From positions 22,035 through 86,034 of the forward strand of contig NZ_JANUGX010000030.1 of NCBI RefSeq assembly GCF_024753245.1: 64,000 bases of DNA, given 5' to 3'. Below are positions 34,501 to 43,343 of this stretch, piece by piece (the stretch's first letter is position 1; the number at the start of each line of letters is the position of its first letter). The position numbers and the translations under genes are program-made. The stretch comes from Massilia norwichensis. GTDB taxonomy: Bacteria; Pseudomonadota; Gammaproteobacteria; Burkholderiales; Burkholderiaceae_D. The notes below the pieces were generated by a model that worked only from the letters and a program-made list of their open reading frames with translations, did no database searches and was not told where the DNA came from.

Positions 34501-34940
34501 TTGGACGTGAGCGCGAGGATGATCACCGGTGAATCGGAAGGATTGGCCTTGCGGTAGGTCGGATTGCTCTTCAGCGTGGCCGGCAGGTCGGCGCGCGAGG
34601 CGTTGATCGCCGCCTGCACTTCGCGCGCGGCGGAGTCGATCTGGCGGTTCAGGTCGAACTGCAGGTTGATGCGGGTCGAGCCATTGCCGCTGTTCGAGGT
34701 GATCTCGTTGACGCCGGCAATGGTGGCCAATCGTCGTTCCAGCGGTGTCGCCACCGAGGACGCCATCGTGTCCGGACTGGCGCCCGGCAGGTTGGCCGAC
34801 ACCGACACCGCCGGAAAGTCCACCTGCGGCAGCGGCGAGACCGGCAGCACGAAGAAGGCGGCGATGCCGGCCAGCGCGATGCCGATGGTCAGCAGGACGG
34901 TGGCGATCGGGCGCCGGACGAAAGGCTGGGACAGGTTCAT
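31566..34940 (-). CDS. mdtC: RND multidrug efflux permease, MdtC-like
   Basis: 1124 residues, against about 1025 for E. coli MdtC. It has twelve membrane helices with the RND proton-relay motif GFVVDDAIVVLENTSRH and typical start MNLSQPFVRRPIATVLLTIG. The extra length is mainly a Gly/Ser/Thr/Ala-rich insertion of roughly 80 residues (about 783-860, bases 32360-32592) in the second periplasmic loop. In the MdtABC model it forms heterotrimers with the MdtB-like partner encoded just upstream (4-base overlap at 34937-34940). Confidence 0.92.
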   Translation of the reverse strand: MNLSQPFVRRPIATVLLTIGIALAGIAAFFVLPVSPLPQVDFPAVSVSANLPGASPDTMASSVATPLERRLATIAGVNEITSNSGNGSTRINLQFDLNRQIDSAAREVQAAINASRADLPATLKSNPTYRKANPSDSPVIILALTSKTRSPGQIYDEVSNVVQQKLAQVRGVGDVEIGGGSLPAVRVDLNPFQMNRYGLSSEDVRAAIQASNPNRPKGALEGSGMRLQIYSQANTPTNGRTAADYRGLVVAWRDGAAIRLQDIADVTDGVENINTLGLFNGEPAVIVLVTSQPGANVIETVDGVRALLPTLQAQLPQDVTMQVASDRTNSIRASLHEIELTLMISILLVVAVVSVFLRSVRATIVPAVATVVSLLGTFGVMYMLGFSMNNLSLMALTVATGFVVDDAIVVLENTSRHVEAGMDRMKAALLGASEVGFTVLSISLSLVAVFIPLLFMGGQVGRLFREFAVTLSAAVMISLVISLTTTPMLCAMLLKEHDKDEQANQLRRQPGKLAQWSERGFNRILKSYEHALDWALDAKPLVMLILVFVVGLNVYLFSAAPKGFFPQQDTGQINGGMRADQSISFQAMQGKLHQLVNIIKNDPAVDTVVGFTGGSRAGGGFMFMNLKPASERAKGESGQAVIARLRPKLARVTGVQLFLNPVQDLRMGGRQSNSTYQYTLKSDNRADLRAWATKLADAMKQQKALIDVDTDQAENGVETYVEIDKESAARLGISAKDVDNALYNAFGQRQVANIYDELNQYHVIMGVAQKYAQSPESLNDVYVPAKAAAASAGAGNANTGGSGTSSSSVTGANTGTAAAAGTVGAGAGSSTGSSGGGTPAGATNLTAARDPSSGSALSTGATTMVPLSAIARFAERSTPSSVNHQDGELSTTISFNLNQGYSLSDGQAAVRDAENAIGMPVNVRGSFQGQAKQAQESSQQQPLLILAAIVVIYIVLGVLYESLVHPITVLSTLPSAGVGAVLALLMFHMEFSIIALIGVFLLIGIVKKNAILIIDFALEAERARGLSATEAVREACLLRFRPILMTTLAAALGALPLAIGFGEGSELRQPLGIAIIGGLVASQLLTLLTTPVVYVYMDKLRTVKPDEHELARHPHEQEASISHS

Positions 34941-37900
34941 GCACCCGCTCCGTGCGGACCGTCGACGCGCTTGGCGGTGGTCTGCGGCTGCGGCGTGAGC
35001 AGCGCCGGCTGCTGCTGCGCCGGCCGGGCCGCGGGATGGCCGCCGTCCGGGCCGCCATCGGGACCCGGGCCGTCATCCGAACCGGGGCCATGCGGCTTGT
35101 CGCCGGACTGCGTCCGGCCCTCGCCGCCCCAGCGCCGCGCCAGGCGGTCGAAGGCCAGGTAGATCACCGGCGTGGTGAACAGGGTCAGCATCTGGCTGAC
35201 GATCAGGCCGCCGAAGATGGCCAGACCCAGCGGACGGCGCAGCTCGGCGCCCTCGCCCCAGCCCAGCATCAGCGGGATCGCCGCGAACAGCGCCGCCAGC
35301 GTGGTCATGATGATGGGACGGAAGCGCAGCATCGCCGCCTGGTGGATGGCGGTGCGCGGGTCCTTGCCCTCATCCCGCTCGGCCTCGATGGCGAAGTCGA
35401 TCATCATGATCGCGTTCTTCTTCACGATGCCGATCAGGAGGATGATGCCGATGATGCCGATCACGCCCAGGCCCTGGCCGGTCACCATCAGCGCCAGCAG
35501 CGCGCCGACGCCGGCCGAAGGCAGGGTCGAGAGGATGGTCAGCGGGTGGATGTAGCTCTCGTACAGCACGCCCAGCACGATGTAGACGCAGACCACCGCC
35601 GCCAGGATCAGCCACAGCTGGTTCGACAGCGAGTTCTGATAGGCGCCGGACGCGCCGAGGAAGGTCATGGTCACCGAGGACGGCAGCTTGATCTCCTCCG
35701 CCACTTCCTTGATCGCATTGACGGCCGTGCCCAGCTTCACGCCGTTGGCGGTGTCGAAGCCGATGGTGGTGGCGGGATACTGGGCGACGTGGGTGATCTG
35801 CAGCGGTGCCGCCTGCTCGGTGATCGAGGCAATGCTTGATAAGGGCGTCGGCTGGCCGGAACCGGTGCGCAGCTGCAGGTTGGCCAGTGCGTCGAGCGAC
35901 ATGTTCTCGGGCTGCTGGGCTTCCAGGATCACGCGGTACTGGTTGGTTTCGGTGAAGATGGTCGAGACGATGCGCTGGCCGAAGGCGCTGTACAGGGCAT
36001 CGTCGATGTTCGAGGCGGTCACCGACAGGCGCGAGGCGCTGTCGCGGTCGATGTTGACGAAGGCGGCGGCCCCGGTGGCGCCGGCGTCGGTCACCACATT
36101 GCGGAGCTCCTTGCGGTGCGACATCGCGTCAGCCAGCTTGTTGGCCCACTCGGTCACGGTCTTGGTGTCCGCGCCTTCGATCGACAGGCGGAACTGGGTC
36201 GGACCGCTCTCGGCATCGATGGTCAGATCCTGGGTCGGCTGCAGGTAGAGATTGACGCCGGCGACGTTGCGCGTGACCCGCTCGCGCAGGCGGTTCATCA
36301 GCTCTTCCTGGTCGCCGCGCCCTTCCTTCAGGTTGATCAGCATGGTGCCGGTGTGGAGCATGGTGTTGTTGGCGGCATCCACGCCGACCGTCGAGCTGAG
36401 CGAGGCCACCTCCGGATCGGCCAGGATCTCGCGCGCAGCGGCCTGCTGCATCTCCGTCATCGCCTGGTAGGAGATGGCCTGGCGCGCTTCCACGCGTGCC
36501 TGCAGCTGGCCCGTGTTCTGGGTCGGGAACAGCGACTTCGGAATGAAGGTCCACAGCAGCGCCGTCAGCAGCAGGGTCGCCAGCGCCACCAGCAGGGTCA
36601 GGCCCTGGCGCTCCAGCACCCAGTTCAGCGAGCGGTCGTAATAGCCGATCGTGTTGTCGAAAGTGGCCTGGAACCAGCGCGCGAATGAGCTGTGATGAGG
36701 CGAGTTGTGCGACTCGTCGTTCTGGCGCAGCCAGCGCGCCGACATCATCGGCACCAGGGTCAAGGACACGACGGCGGAAATCAGGATCGTGATCGCCAGC
36801 GACACCGCGAATTCGCGGAACAGACGCCCCACCACGTCGCCCATGAACAGCAGCGGAATCAGCACCGCGATCAGCGACACCGTCAGCGAGATGATGGTGA
36901 AGCCGATCTGGGTCGCGCCCTTCAGGGCCGCCGCCATCGGCTTCTCGCCCTCTTCGATGTAGCGCGCGATGTTCTCGATCATGACGATCGCATCGTCGAC
37001 CACGAAGCCGGTGGCGATGGTCAGCGCCATCAGGGACAGGTTGTTCAGGCTGTAGCCGAGCAGGTACATCACGCCGAAGGTGCCGACCAGCGAAATGGGC
37101 ACGGCCAGGCTGGCGATCACGGTGGCGCGGATGCTGTGCAGGAAGGCGAAGATCACCAGCACCACCAGCAGCACCGCCAGCACCAGCTCGATCTGCACGT
37201 GCTCGACCGAGGCGCGGATGCCGGTGGTGCGGTCGGACAGCACGTCCACGCGCAGGGTCGGCGGCAGGCTGGCCTGCAGCTCGGGCAGGCGCTCCTTGAT
37301 GGCGTCGACGGTGGCGATCACGTTGGCGCCCGGCTGGCGCTGCACGTTCAGGATGATCGCCGGCTTCATGTTGGCCCAGGCGCCGAGCTTGACGTTCTCG
37401 GCGCTGTCGACCACGCGGGCGACGTCGCCCAGGCGCACCGGCGCGCCGTTGCGGTAGGCGACGATCAGGTTCGTATAGTCCGGCACCGTGACCAGCTGGT
37501 CGTTGGCGTTGATGGTGTAAGAGCGTGCCGGGCCGTCGAAGCTGCCCTTGGCGCTGTTGGCATTGGCCGCCGTGATGGCGGTGCGCAGCGTATCAAGTCC
37601 TAAGCCGTTCGCGGCGAGCGCCTCGGTATTCGCCTGGATCCGCACCGCCGGACGCTGGCCGCCCTGCAGCGTCACCAGGCCGACGCCGGTGACCTGGCTG
37701 ATCTTCAGCGCCAGGCGCGTGTTGACCAGGTTCTGCACCTCGGTCAGCGGCATCGTGTCCGAAGTGATGGCGAGGGTCAGCACCGGCGCGTCGGCCGGGT
37801 TGACCTTGGCGTACACCGGCGGCGCCGGCAGGTCGGTCGGCAGCAGCGAGCCGCCGGCGTTGATCGCGGCCTGCACTTCCTGCTCGGCCACGTCCAGGGT

Positions 37901-38197
37901 CTGGCCCAGGCCGAACTGCAGGGTCACGACCGAGACCCCGGCGGCGCTGGTGGAACTCATGCGCGACAGGCCGGACATCTGCCCGAACTGGCGCTCCAGC
38001 GGCGCGGTCACGGTGCGCGCCATGACCTCGGGGCTGGCGCCCGGATACAGGGTCTGCACCTGGATGGTCGGGAAGTCGACCTGGGGCAGCGCCGACAGCG
38101 GCAGGAACTTGTAGCCGACCAGGCCGGCCAGCACGATCGCCAGCATCAGCAGCGAGGTGGCGACCGGGCGGCGGATGAATGGGGCGGATGGGCTCAT
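34937..38197 (-). CDS. mdtB: RND multidrug efflux permease, MdtB-like
   Basis: 1086 residues. The start MSPSAPFIRRPVATSLLMLA and the motif GFVVDDAIVMIENIARY are typical of MdtB. The last 60 or so residues after RLARRWGGEGR form a Gly/Pro/Asp/Gln-rich cytoplasmic tail not found in E. coli MdtB. It is the first pump subunit in the operon after the adaptor gene, separated from it by a REPIN-like element. MdtABC exports novobiocin and bile salts in E. coli; the substrates here are unknown. Confidence 0.92.
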   Translation of the reverse strand: MSPSAPFIRRPVATSLLMLAIVLAGLVGYKFLPLSALPQVDFPTIQVQTLYPGASPEVMARTVTAPLERQFGQMSGLSRMSSTSAAGVSVVTLQFGLGQTLDVAEQEVQAAINAGGSLLPTDLPAPPVYAKVNPADAPVLTLAITSDTMPLTEVQNLVNTRLALKISQVTGVGLVTLQGGQRPAVRIQANTEALAANGLGLDTLRTAITAANANSAKGSFDGPARSYTINANDQLVTVPDYTNLIVAYRNGAPVRLGDVARVVDSAENVKLGAWANMKPAIILNVQRQPGANVIATVDAIKERLPELQASLPPTLRVDVLSDRTTGIRASVEHVQIELVLAVLLVVLVIFAFLHSIRATVIASLAVPISLVGTFGVMYLLGYSLNNLSLMALTIATGFVVDDAIVMIENIARYIEEGEKPMAAALKGATQIGFTIISLTVSLIAVLIPLLFMGDVVGRLFREFAVSLAITILISAVVSLTLVPMMSARWLRQNDESHNSPHHSSFARWFQATFDNTIGYYDRSLNWVLERQGLTLLVALATLLLTALLWTFIPKSLFPTQNTGQLQARVEARQAISYQAMTEMQQAAAREILADPEVASLSSTVGVDAANNTMLHTGTMLINLKEGRGDQEELMNRLRERVTRNVAGVNLYLQPTQDLTIDAESGPTQFRLSIEGADTKTVTEWANKLADAMSHRKELRNVVTDAGATGAAAFVNIDRDSASRLSVTASNIDDALYSAFGQRIVSTIFTETNQYRVILEAQQPENMSLDALANLQLRTGSGQPTPLSSIASITEQAAPLQITHVAQYPATTIGFDTANGVKLGTAVNAIKEVAEEIKLPSSVTMTFLGASGAYQNSLSNQLWLILAAVVCVYIVLGVLYESYIHPLTILSTLPSAGVGALLALMVTGQGLGVIGIIGIILLIGIVKKNAIMMIDFAIEAERDEGKDPRTAIHQAAMLRFRPIIMTTLAALFAAIPLMLGWGEGAELRRPLGLAIFGGLIVSQMLTLFTTPVIYLAFDRLARRWGGEGRTQSGDKPHGPGSDDGPGPDGGPDGGHPAARPAQQQPALLTPQPQTTAKRVDGPHGAGA

Positions 38198-38217
38198 GGC
38201 GTCACCTCATGCACAGC

Positions 38218-38298
38218 ACGTCGTTCCCGCGAAAGCGGGAATCCAGCGTCTCGAATCCGGTAGCTCAGCATGGATTCCCGCCTGCGCGGGAATGACGT
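38218..38298. repeat. REPIN-like element inside the RND operon
   Basis: Left palindrome GTTCCCGCGAAAGCGGGAAT (38222-38241) and right palindrome ATTCCCGCCTGCGCGGGAAT (38274-38293), with TCCA and TGGA inside and acgtc/gacgt outside, face each other across about 25 bases. The right copy fits the Neisseria dRS3 pattern ATTCCC-N8-GGGAAT. It lies between the adaptor stop and the MdtB-like start, so the operon is transcribed through it. Confidence 0.8.
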
Positions 38299-38327
38299 GT
38301 AAGAGCCGCAGGCCACCACGACTGCCG

Positions 38328-39725
38328 TCATTGCGCATTTCCTTGCTGTTGCTGGCGGCGCTGGCGATGCTCGCCCTGCTGGCCCGCCTGTCCACCCTGC
38401 GCGCCCTGCGCACCGGCCTGGCCGCGTGCACCCGCCCCCGCCGGACGGTCGCCCGGCAGCGTGACCTTGGCGCCGTCCTTCAGGCGGTCGGCGCCTTCGG
38501 TGATCACGGTCTCGCCGCCCTGCAGTCCCTCGACGATCTGGACGCGCTCGGCGTTCGCCTGGCCGCGCTTCACGTTGGTCAGCGCAACGGTCTTGTTCTG
38601 CTGGTTCAGCACGTAGACGAAGTCGCCGTTGGCGCCGTGGCGCAGCGCCGTCACCGGCACCGTCACCGCGTTCCTGATGGTGTCGACCTCGAGGCGCACG
38701 TTCACGAACTGGCTCGGGAAGAGCTTGCCGCCGTCATTGGTGAAGCGGGCCTTGGCGCGCACGGTGCCGGTCTGGGTGTCGACCTGGTTGTCCATCGCGA
38801 AGAAGCGGCCGGTGGCCAGGTTCTGGGTGCGCGTGCGGTCCATCGCGATGGCCTGCATGGTGGCGTTCTGGTTGATGCGCTGTTGCAACGCCGGCAGCTG
38901 GTCCTGGGGCACGGCGAATTCGACGTCGATCGGCGACATCTGCGTGATCACGGCGATGCCGTTGGCGTCGCCGCTGTTGACCAGGTTACCGATGTCGACG
39001 GTGCGCAGGCCGACGCGGCCCGAGATCGGCGCGCGCACCTGGGTGTAGCCGAGGTTGATGCGGGCGATGCCTTCGGCCGCCTTGTCGGTGGTGACCGCGC
39101 CTTCGAGCTGCTTGACCAGGGCCGCCTGGGTATCGACGTCCTGGCGCGCGATCGAATCCTGTTCCAGCAGGGTGCGGTAGCGCTGCAGCAGCACGCGCGC
39201 GCTTTCCAGCTGGGCTTCGTCGCGCTGGCGCTGGCCGGTGGCCTGCAGCAGGCTCATCTGCGCCGGACGCGGGTCGATGGTCGCCAGCACCTGGCCTTCC
39301 TTGACCAGCTGGCCTTCGGTGAAGACGATCTTCTGCAGCACGCCGCCGACCTGGGGCCGCACGGTGGCCACTGCGGCTGGGGTCACGGTGCCCAGCGCTT
39401 CCAGCGTGATCGGGATGTCGGCGCGCTCGGCCTTGCCGACGCCGACCGTGGTGGCGTTCATGCCGCCGCGCCCGCCGCGTCCGCCGCCACCGGGACCCGG
39501 GCCCGCACCGCCGCCAGAGCCTGCGCTCTGGCCGCCCTGCCTGCCTGCGCCGGCACCGGCACCCGCGCCTGGACCGCCGGCCGGCTGGTGCGTCAAGTGC
39601 CAGGCCAGCCAGCCGAGGCCGGCCATAACGAGGATGGCGACGATGGCACCGATCACGCGCGATCGGCGTGTGCGCTGGGGTCGGGTGGTGGTCTTTTCCT
39701 TGTCGGGGGTGACGGTCGGGTTCAT
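38328..39725 (-). CDS. mdtA: RND periplasmic adaptor, MdtA-like
   Basis: 465 residues from the ATG complementary to 39723-39725. An N-terminal helix (VIGAIVAILVMAGLGWLAW) is followed by a Gly/Ala-rich linker of about 45 residues, then the lipoyl, hairpin, beta-barrel and membrane-proximal domains: ATVRPQVGGVLQKIVFTEGQ, YTQVRAPISGRVGLRTVDIG, VPVTALRHGANGDFVYVLN. The C-terminus is a Gly/Gln-rich tail. It would join the MdtBC-type pump to the outer-membrane lipoprotein encoded last in the operon. Confidence 0.92.
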   Translation of the reverse strand: MNPTVTPDKEKTTTRPQRTRRSRVIGAIVAILVMAGLGWLAWHLTHQPAGGPGAGAGAGAGRQGGQSAGSGGGAGPGPGGGGRGGRGGMNATTVGVGKAERADIPITLEALGTVTPAAVATVRPQVGGVLQKIVFTEGQLVKEGQVLATIDPRPAQMSLLQATGQRQRDEAQLESARVLLQRYRTLLEQDSIARQDVDTQAALVKQLEGAVTTDKAAEGIARINLGYTQVRAPISGRVGLRTVDIGNLVNSGDANGIAVITQMSPIDVEFAVPQDQLPALQQRINQNATMQAIAMDRTRTQNLATGRFFAMDNQVDTQTGTVRAKARFTNDGGKLFPSQFVNVRLEVDTIRNAVTVPVTALRHGANGDFVYVLNQQNKTVALTNVKRGQANAERVQIVEGLQGGETVITEGADRLKDGAKVTLPGDRPAGAGARGQAGAQGAQGGQAGQQGEHRQRRQQQQGNAQ

Positions 39726-39804
39726 GCTGGTCCTTTGCTGTTTTACTTTTGAATTTAGCACGGACCGCTCTTGCTTTATGTTTCGTAACGTACAAAAGCA
39801 GAAA

Positions 39805-39840
39805 CGAAAACGGGCGCGGATCGGCTCCGCGCCCGTCGTT
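39805..39840 (-). terminator. rho-independent terminator downstream of sppA
   Basis: An 11-bp GC-rich stem, ACGGGCGCGGA (39810-39820) with TCCGCGCCCGT (39826-39836), has a 5-base loop. Read on the minus strand it is followed by a T-rich stretch (TTTTCGTTTC), and lies about 55 bases after the sppA stop. On the plus strand the T-run is weak. Confidence 0.7.
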
Positions 39841-39894
39841 TCAGCCTGCTCCGATCTACAACTCGTTACAAACTATTAACCAGTGTAAAGAGGG

Positions 39895-41766
39895 TCATGG
39901 AATTTCGCACAGGCAGTGCGTCACCGCCGCGAACGGCTGGCGGCGCGATGCCACCTGCGACAGCCAGCCCAGGTCCTTGGCCACGCCGGCCGCCGCACCG
40001 GCCGGCAGCGCATCCAGGGCCAGGTCCGCCGGCAGCAGACCCAGCTTGACCTGCAGCGTCAGCGCCTGCGCATCCGACAGGCCCAGGCGCGACAGGATGC
40101 GCTCGGCCAGGCTGTCCGGACGCTCGGTGTAGGCGACGCGGAAGTCGCCTTCCAGATGGGCGCGCTTGGCGGCCGACTGCAGCGCGTCGCCGTAGCTGCC
40201 GAGACGGTCGACCAGGCCGCGTTCCTTGGCCTGGCCGCCGGTCCACACGCGGCCCTGCCCCACGGCGTCGATCTTCTCGGGCGTGGTGCGGCGCGCGATC
40301 GCGGCCTTGGTGGTGAACTCGTCGTAGATGTGGTTGATGCTGGCCTGGATCACCTGGCCGAAGCGCGGGTCGAGCGGGCGCAGCGGATTGTAGGCGTCGG
40401 CCAGCCAGGTGGTGGTCACGCCGGCGGTGTGGATGCCCAGCTTGTCGACCACCTTGTCGGCGGTCGGCAGGATCGCGAACACGCCGATCGAGCCGGTGAC
40501 CGTGTTCGGGTCGGCGATCACCTCGTCGGCCGCCATCGAGATCCAGTAGCCGCCGGAAGCCGCGACGTCGCCCATCGACACCACCACCGGCTTGCCGGCG
40601 CTGCGGGTCAGTTCCAGTTCGCGCCGGATCAGCTCCGAACCGTAGGCGCTGCCGCCCGGCGAGTTGATGCGCAGGACCAGGGCCTTGATCTGCTTGTCTT
40701 CGCGCGCGGCGCGGATCATGTTGGCGGTCGAGATGCCGCCCACGGTGCCGGGACCGCCCGTGCCTTCGGTGATGTCGCCGGCCGCCACGATCACGCCGAC
40801 GGCATCGCCGAGCATCTTCGGCGGGTTGCGGTCGACGTAGTCCTGGAAGCTCACCTGGCGGAAGCTCTTGATGGCATCGTCGGCTTCGCCGCGCTTGACC
40901 ATCAGGGCGCGCACTTCGTCGCGGGTCTTGAGGCCGTCGATCAGCTTCCAGTCCAGCGCCACCTTGCCGGCGTTGCCGTTGGCGGCCGCCATGCGCTGCG
41001 GCAGTTCTTCGATGCCCTTGGCGATCGCGCCCGCCGGCAGTTTGCGCGCCTTCTCGACTTCGGCCGTGTAGTTGGCCCACAGCGCGTTGTACAGGTAGGC
41101 GTCGGCTTCTTTCGCGGCGTCCGAGGGGCCGTTGCCGATGTAGGGCTCGGCAAAGGATTTATAGGTGCCGACCTTCATCAGGTTGACCGTCACGCCGACC
41201 TTGTCGAGGGCGTCGCGGTAGTAGTTGCGGTGGCGCCCGAAGCCTTCGATCAGCACCATGCCCATCGGGTGCAGGTAGATCTCGCTGGCGTGCGAGGCGA
41301 CCATGTAGCGCTTCTGGTCGTAGGTGCCGCCCCAGGCGACGACCGTCTTGCCGGCCGCCTTCACGCGCTCGACGGCGGCGCCGAATTCGCGCAGCGAGGC
41401 CAGGCCGCCGCCATCCATCTCGTCGAGCATCAGCACGACGCTGCTGATGTTCGAATCCTTGGCGGCGGCGTCCAGCGCGGTCAGCACGTCGCGCAGCTGG
41501 ATCGTGCGGCGCGCATTGCCGCTCAGGGCCGCGACGGCGGAATCGCGCACGCTGCCGGCCTTCTCTTCGACCAGCTCGCCCTTCAGGTCGAGCACCAGGG
41601 CCGTCTTCGGCGCCAGCGGCTTGATGCCGCCGCCGAACATGGCCCACAGCAGCATGATCAGGATGATGAGGAAGAACAGGTTCAGCACGAACCGGCGGGT
41701 GGCATCGAGGCCGCGCCAGAGCGCGCCAAAGCCGCGGCGCAAGGAAGTCATGGGCTTGAAAGACAT
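39895..41766 (-). CDS. sppA: signal peptide peptidase SppA, long (67K) type
   Basis: 623 residues. One N-terminal helix (FVLNLFFLIILIMLLWAMF) anchors two tandem SppA/protease-IV domains. The catalytic Lys is in VGTYKSFAEPY of the first domain and the nucleophile Ser in GDVAASGGYW of the second, as in E. coli SppA. It degrades cleaved signal peptides in the inner membrane. A GGAG ribosome site precedes the start. The gene stands alone and ends at a hairpin terminator. Confidence 0.93.
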   Translation of the reverse strand: MSFKPMTSLRRGFGALWRGLDATRRFVLNLFFLIILIMLLWAMFGGGIKPLAPKTALVLDLKGELVEEKAGSVRDSAVAALSGNARRTIQLRDVLTALDAAAKDSNISSVVLMLDEMDGGGLASLREFGAAVERVKAAGKTVVAWGGTYDQKRYMVASHASEIYLHPMGMVLIEGFGRHRNYYRDALDKVGVTVNLMKVGTYKSFAEPYIGNGPSDAAKEADAYLYNALWANYTAEVEKARKLPAGAIAKGIEELPQRMAAANGNAGKVALDWKLIDGLKTRDEVRALMVKRGEADDAIKSFRQVSFQDYVDRNPPKMLGDAVGVIVAAGDITEGTGGPGTVGGISTANMIRAAREDKQIKALVLRINSPGGSAYGSELIRRELELTRSAGKPVVVSMGDVAASGGYWISMAADEVIADPNTVTGSIGVFAILPTADKVVDKLGIHTAGVTTTWLADAYNPLRPLDPRFGQVIQASINHIYDEFTTKAAIARRTTPEKIDAVGQGRVWTGGQAKERGLVDRLGSYGDALQSAAKRAHLEGDFRVAYTERPDSLAERILSRLGLSDAQALTLQVKLGLLPADLALDALPAGAAAGVAKDLGWLSQVASRRQPFAAVTHCLCEIP

Positions 41767-41798
41767 ATGTGCTCCGGTTTTCGGTAATTAATTATAGG

Positions 41799-43268
41799 TT
41801 AAGCCGTGACGACGGCCGGCTTGATCGTCGCCCGGCGCGAGATCGCGTACAAGCCGATAAATACCAATGCGCCGTTGACCATAAGCAACTCCAGACCCAA
41901 ACGGTAATTGCCGAGCAGGTAATGCTGGTTGTATTCGAGCAGTGCGCAGAGGATGGGCGCGCCGATGGTCACCACCGGCACCAGGCGGTCGTTCAGGCTG
42001 CGCGTGGTCATCATGCCGAAGGCGAACAGGCCCAGCAGCGGTCCATAGGTGTAGCTGGCCAGCTTCAGGATCACCCCGATCATGCTCGGGTTGTCGACCC
42101 ATTTGAAGAACAGCACCATCACCAGGAACAGCAGCGCGAAGCCCAGGTGCACGTGGCGGCGCAGGCGGCCCTTCGCCTCTTCCGTCATGTCCTGGCGGCG
42201 CTGGATGCCGAGAATGTCGATGCAGAAGGTGGACGTCAGCGCGGTGATGGCGCCGTCGGCGCTGGGGAACAGGGCCGAGATCAGCGCGATCAAAAAGATG
42301 ATCTGCACCGCCGCCGGCAAATGGCCCATCACCACCGTCGAAAAGATCTTGTCGCCGGTGGCGGTCACGCCGGCAACCGGGGCGTACAGGTACAGCAGGC
42401 CGCCCAGGAACAGGAAGCTGGACAGCACCACGACCAGCACCGCGGTCAGGGCCAGCAGGTTCTTTTGCGAGTCCTTCAATGTCTTCACCGAGATCGTCTT
42501 CTGCATCATCTCCTGGTCCATGCCGGTCATGGTCAGCACGATGAAGGCGCCGGCCACGATCTGCTTCAGCCAGAAGTTCGGGCTGTCGGGGTCGAAGGTG
42601 AACACGCGCGACAGGCCGCGCTCGTGCATCTGCTGCAGGGCCTGCGGAATGCTCAGGTCGAGCTGGCCCAGCATGAAGTAGACGCAGGCGAACAGGCCGC
42701 CCAGCATGCAGGTGGTCTGCAGGGTGTCGGTCCAGACGATGGTTTTCACGCCGCCCTGGTAGGTGTAGAGCAGGATCATGCCGAGGATGATGAAGGTCGT
42801 GAGCCAGAACGGCACGCCCAGGCTGTCGAGGATGATGCCCTGCAGGACCGCCACGACCAGATACAGCCGCGCGGTGGCGCCGAACAGCCGCGACAGGATG
42901 AAGAAGCCGGCCCCGCTCTGGTAGGCGCGGCGGCCCAGGCGGCCGTCGAGGTAGGTGTAGATCGAGGTGAGCTTGAGGCGGTAATACAGCGGCAGCAGCA
43001 GGTAGACCACGGCGATGTAGCCGAACACGTAGCCGATCAGCACCTGGCCGTAACCGAAGGCGTCGATGCCGACCGCGCCCGGCACGCTGATGAAGGTGGC
43101 GCCCGAGAGCGTGGTGCCGACCATGCCGAAGGCGACCAGCATCCAGTTGCTGCTCTTGTTACCGATGAAGAAGCTGTCGTTGTTGGCGTTGCGCGAGGTC
43201 GCCCAGGCGACGCCGAGCAGCAGTGCGAAATAGGCGATGAGGATGCAGAACAGGAGTGCCGGGGACAT
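41799..43268 (-). CDS. sodium:solute symporter (SSS family)
   Basis: 489 residues with about 13 membrane helices. Typical pieces are SRNANNDSFFIGNKSSNWML after helix 1, GATFISVPGAVGIDAFGYGQ in helix 2 and TTFIILGMILLYTYQGGVKT. The SSS family uses the sodium gradient to import sugars, amino acids, vitamins or anions; this one looks closest to the uncharacterised branch near sodium/proline and sodium/glucose proteins, so no substrate is given. Confidence 0.88.
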   Translation of the reverse strand: MSPALLFCILIAYFALLLGVAWATSRNANNDSFFIGNKSSNWMLVAFGMVGTTLSGATFISVPGAVGIDAFGYGQVLIGYVFGYIAVVYLLLPLYYRLKLTSIYTYLDGRLGRRAYQSGAGFFILSRLFGATARLYLVVAVLQGIILDSLGVPFWLTTFIILGMILLYTYQGGVKTIVWTDTLQTTCMLGGLFACVYFMLGQLDLSIPQALQQMHERGLSRVFTFDPDSPNFWLKQIVAGAFIVLTMTGMDQEMMQKTISVKTLKDSQKNLLALTAVLVVVLSSFLFLGGLLYLYAPVAGVTATGDKIFSTVVMGHLPAAVQIIFLIALISALFPSADGAITALTSTFCIDILGIQRRQDMTEEAKGRLRRHVHLGFALLFLVMVLFFKWVDNPSMIGVILKLASYTYGPLLGLFAFGMMTTRSLNDRLVPVVTIGAPILCALLEYNQHYLLGNYRLGLELLMVNGALVFIGLYAISRRATIKPAVVTA

Positions 43269-43343
43269 CAGGATTCCGTTAATGATTGACTAAGCGCCGA
43301 GCAATATACACCCTGGCGGCACAGCCATCCACTTTTCGGAAGA

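Noticed and set aside
32671..35091. Long alternative minus-strand frame within the RND permease genes
   Set aside because: Arg/Ala/Gly-rich translation with no motifs, overlapping MdtC-like coding sequence with full domain matches.
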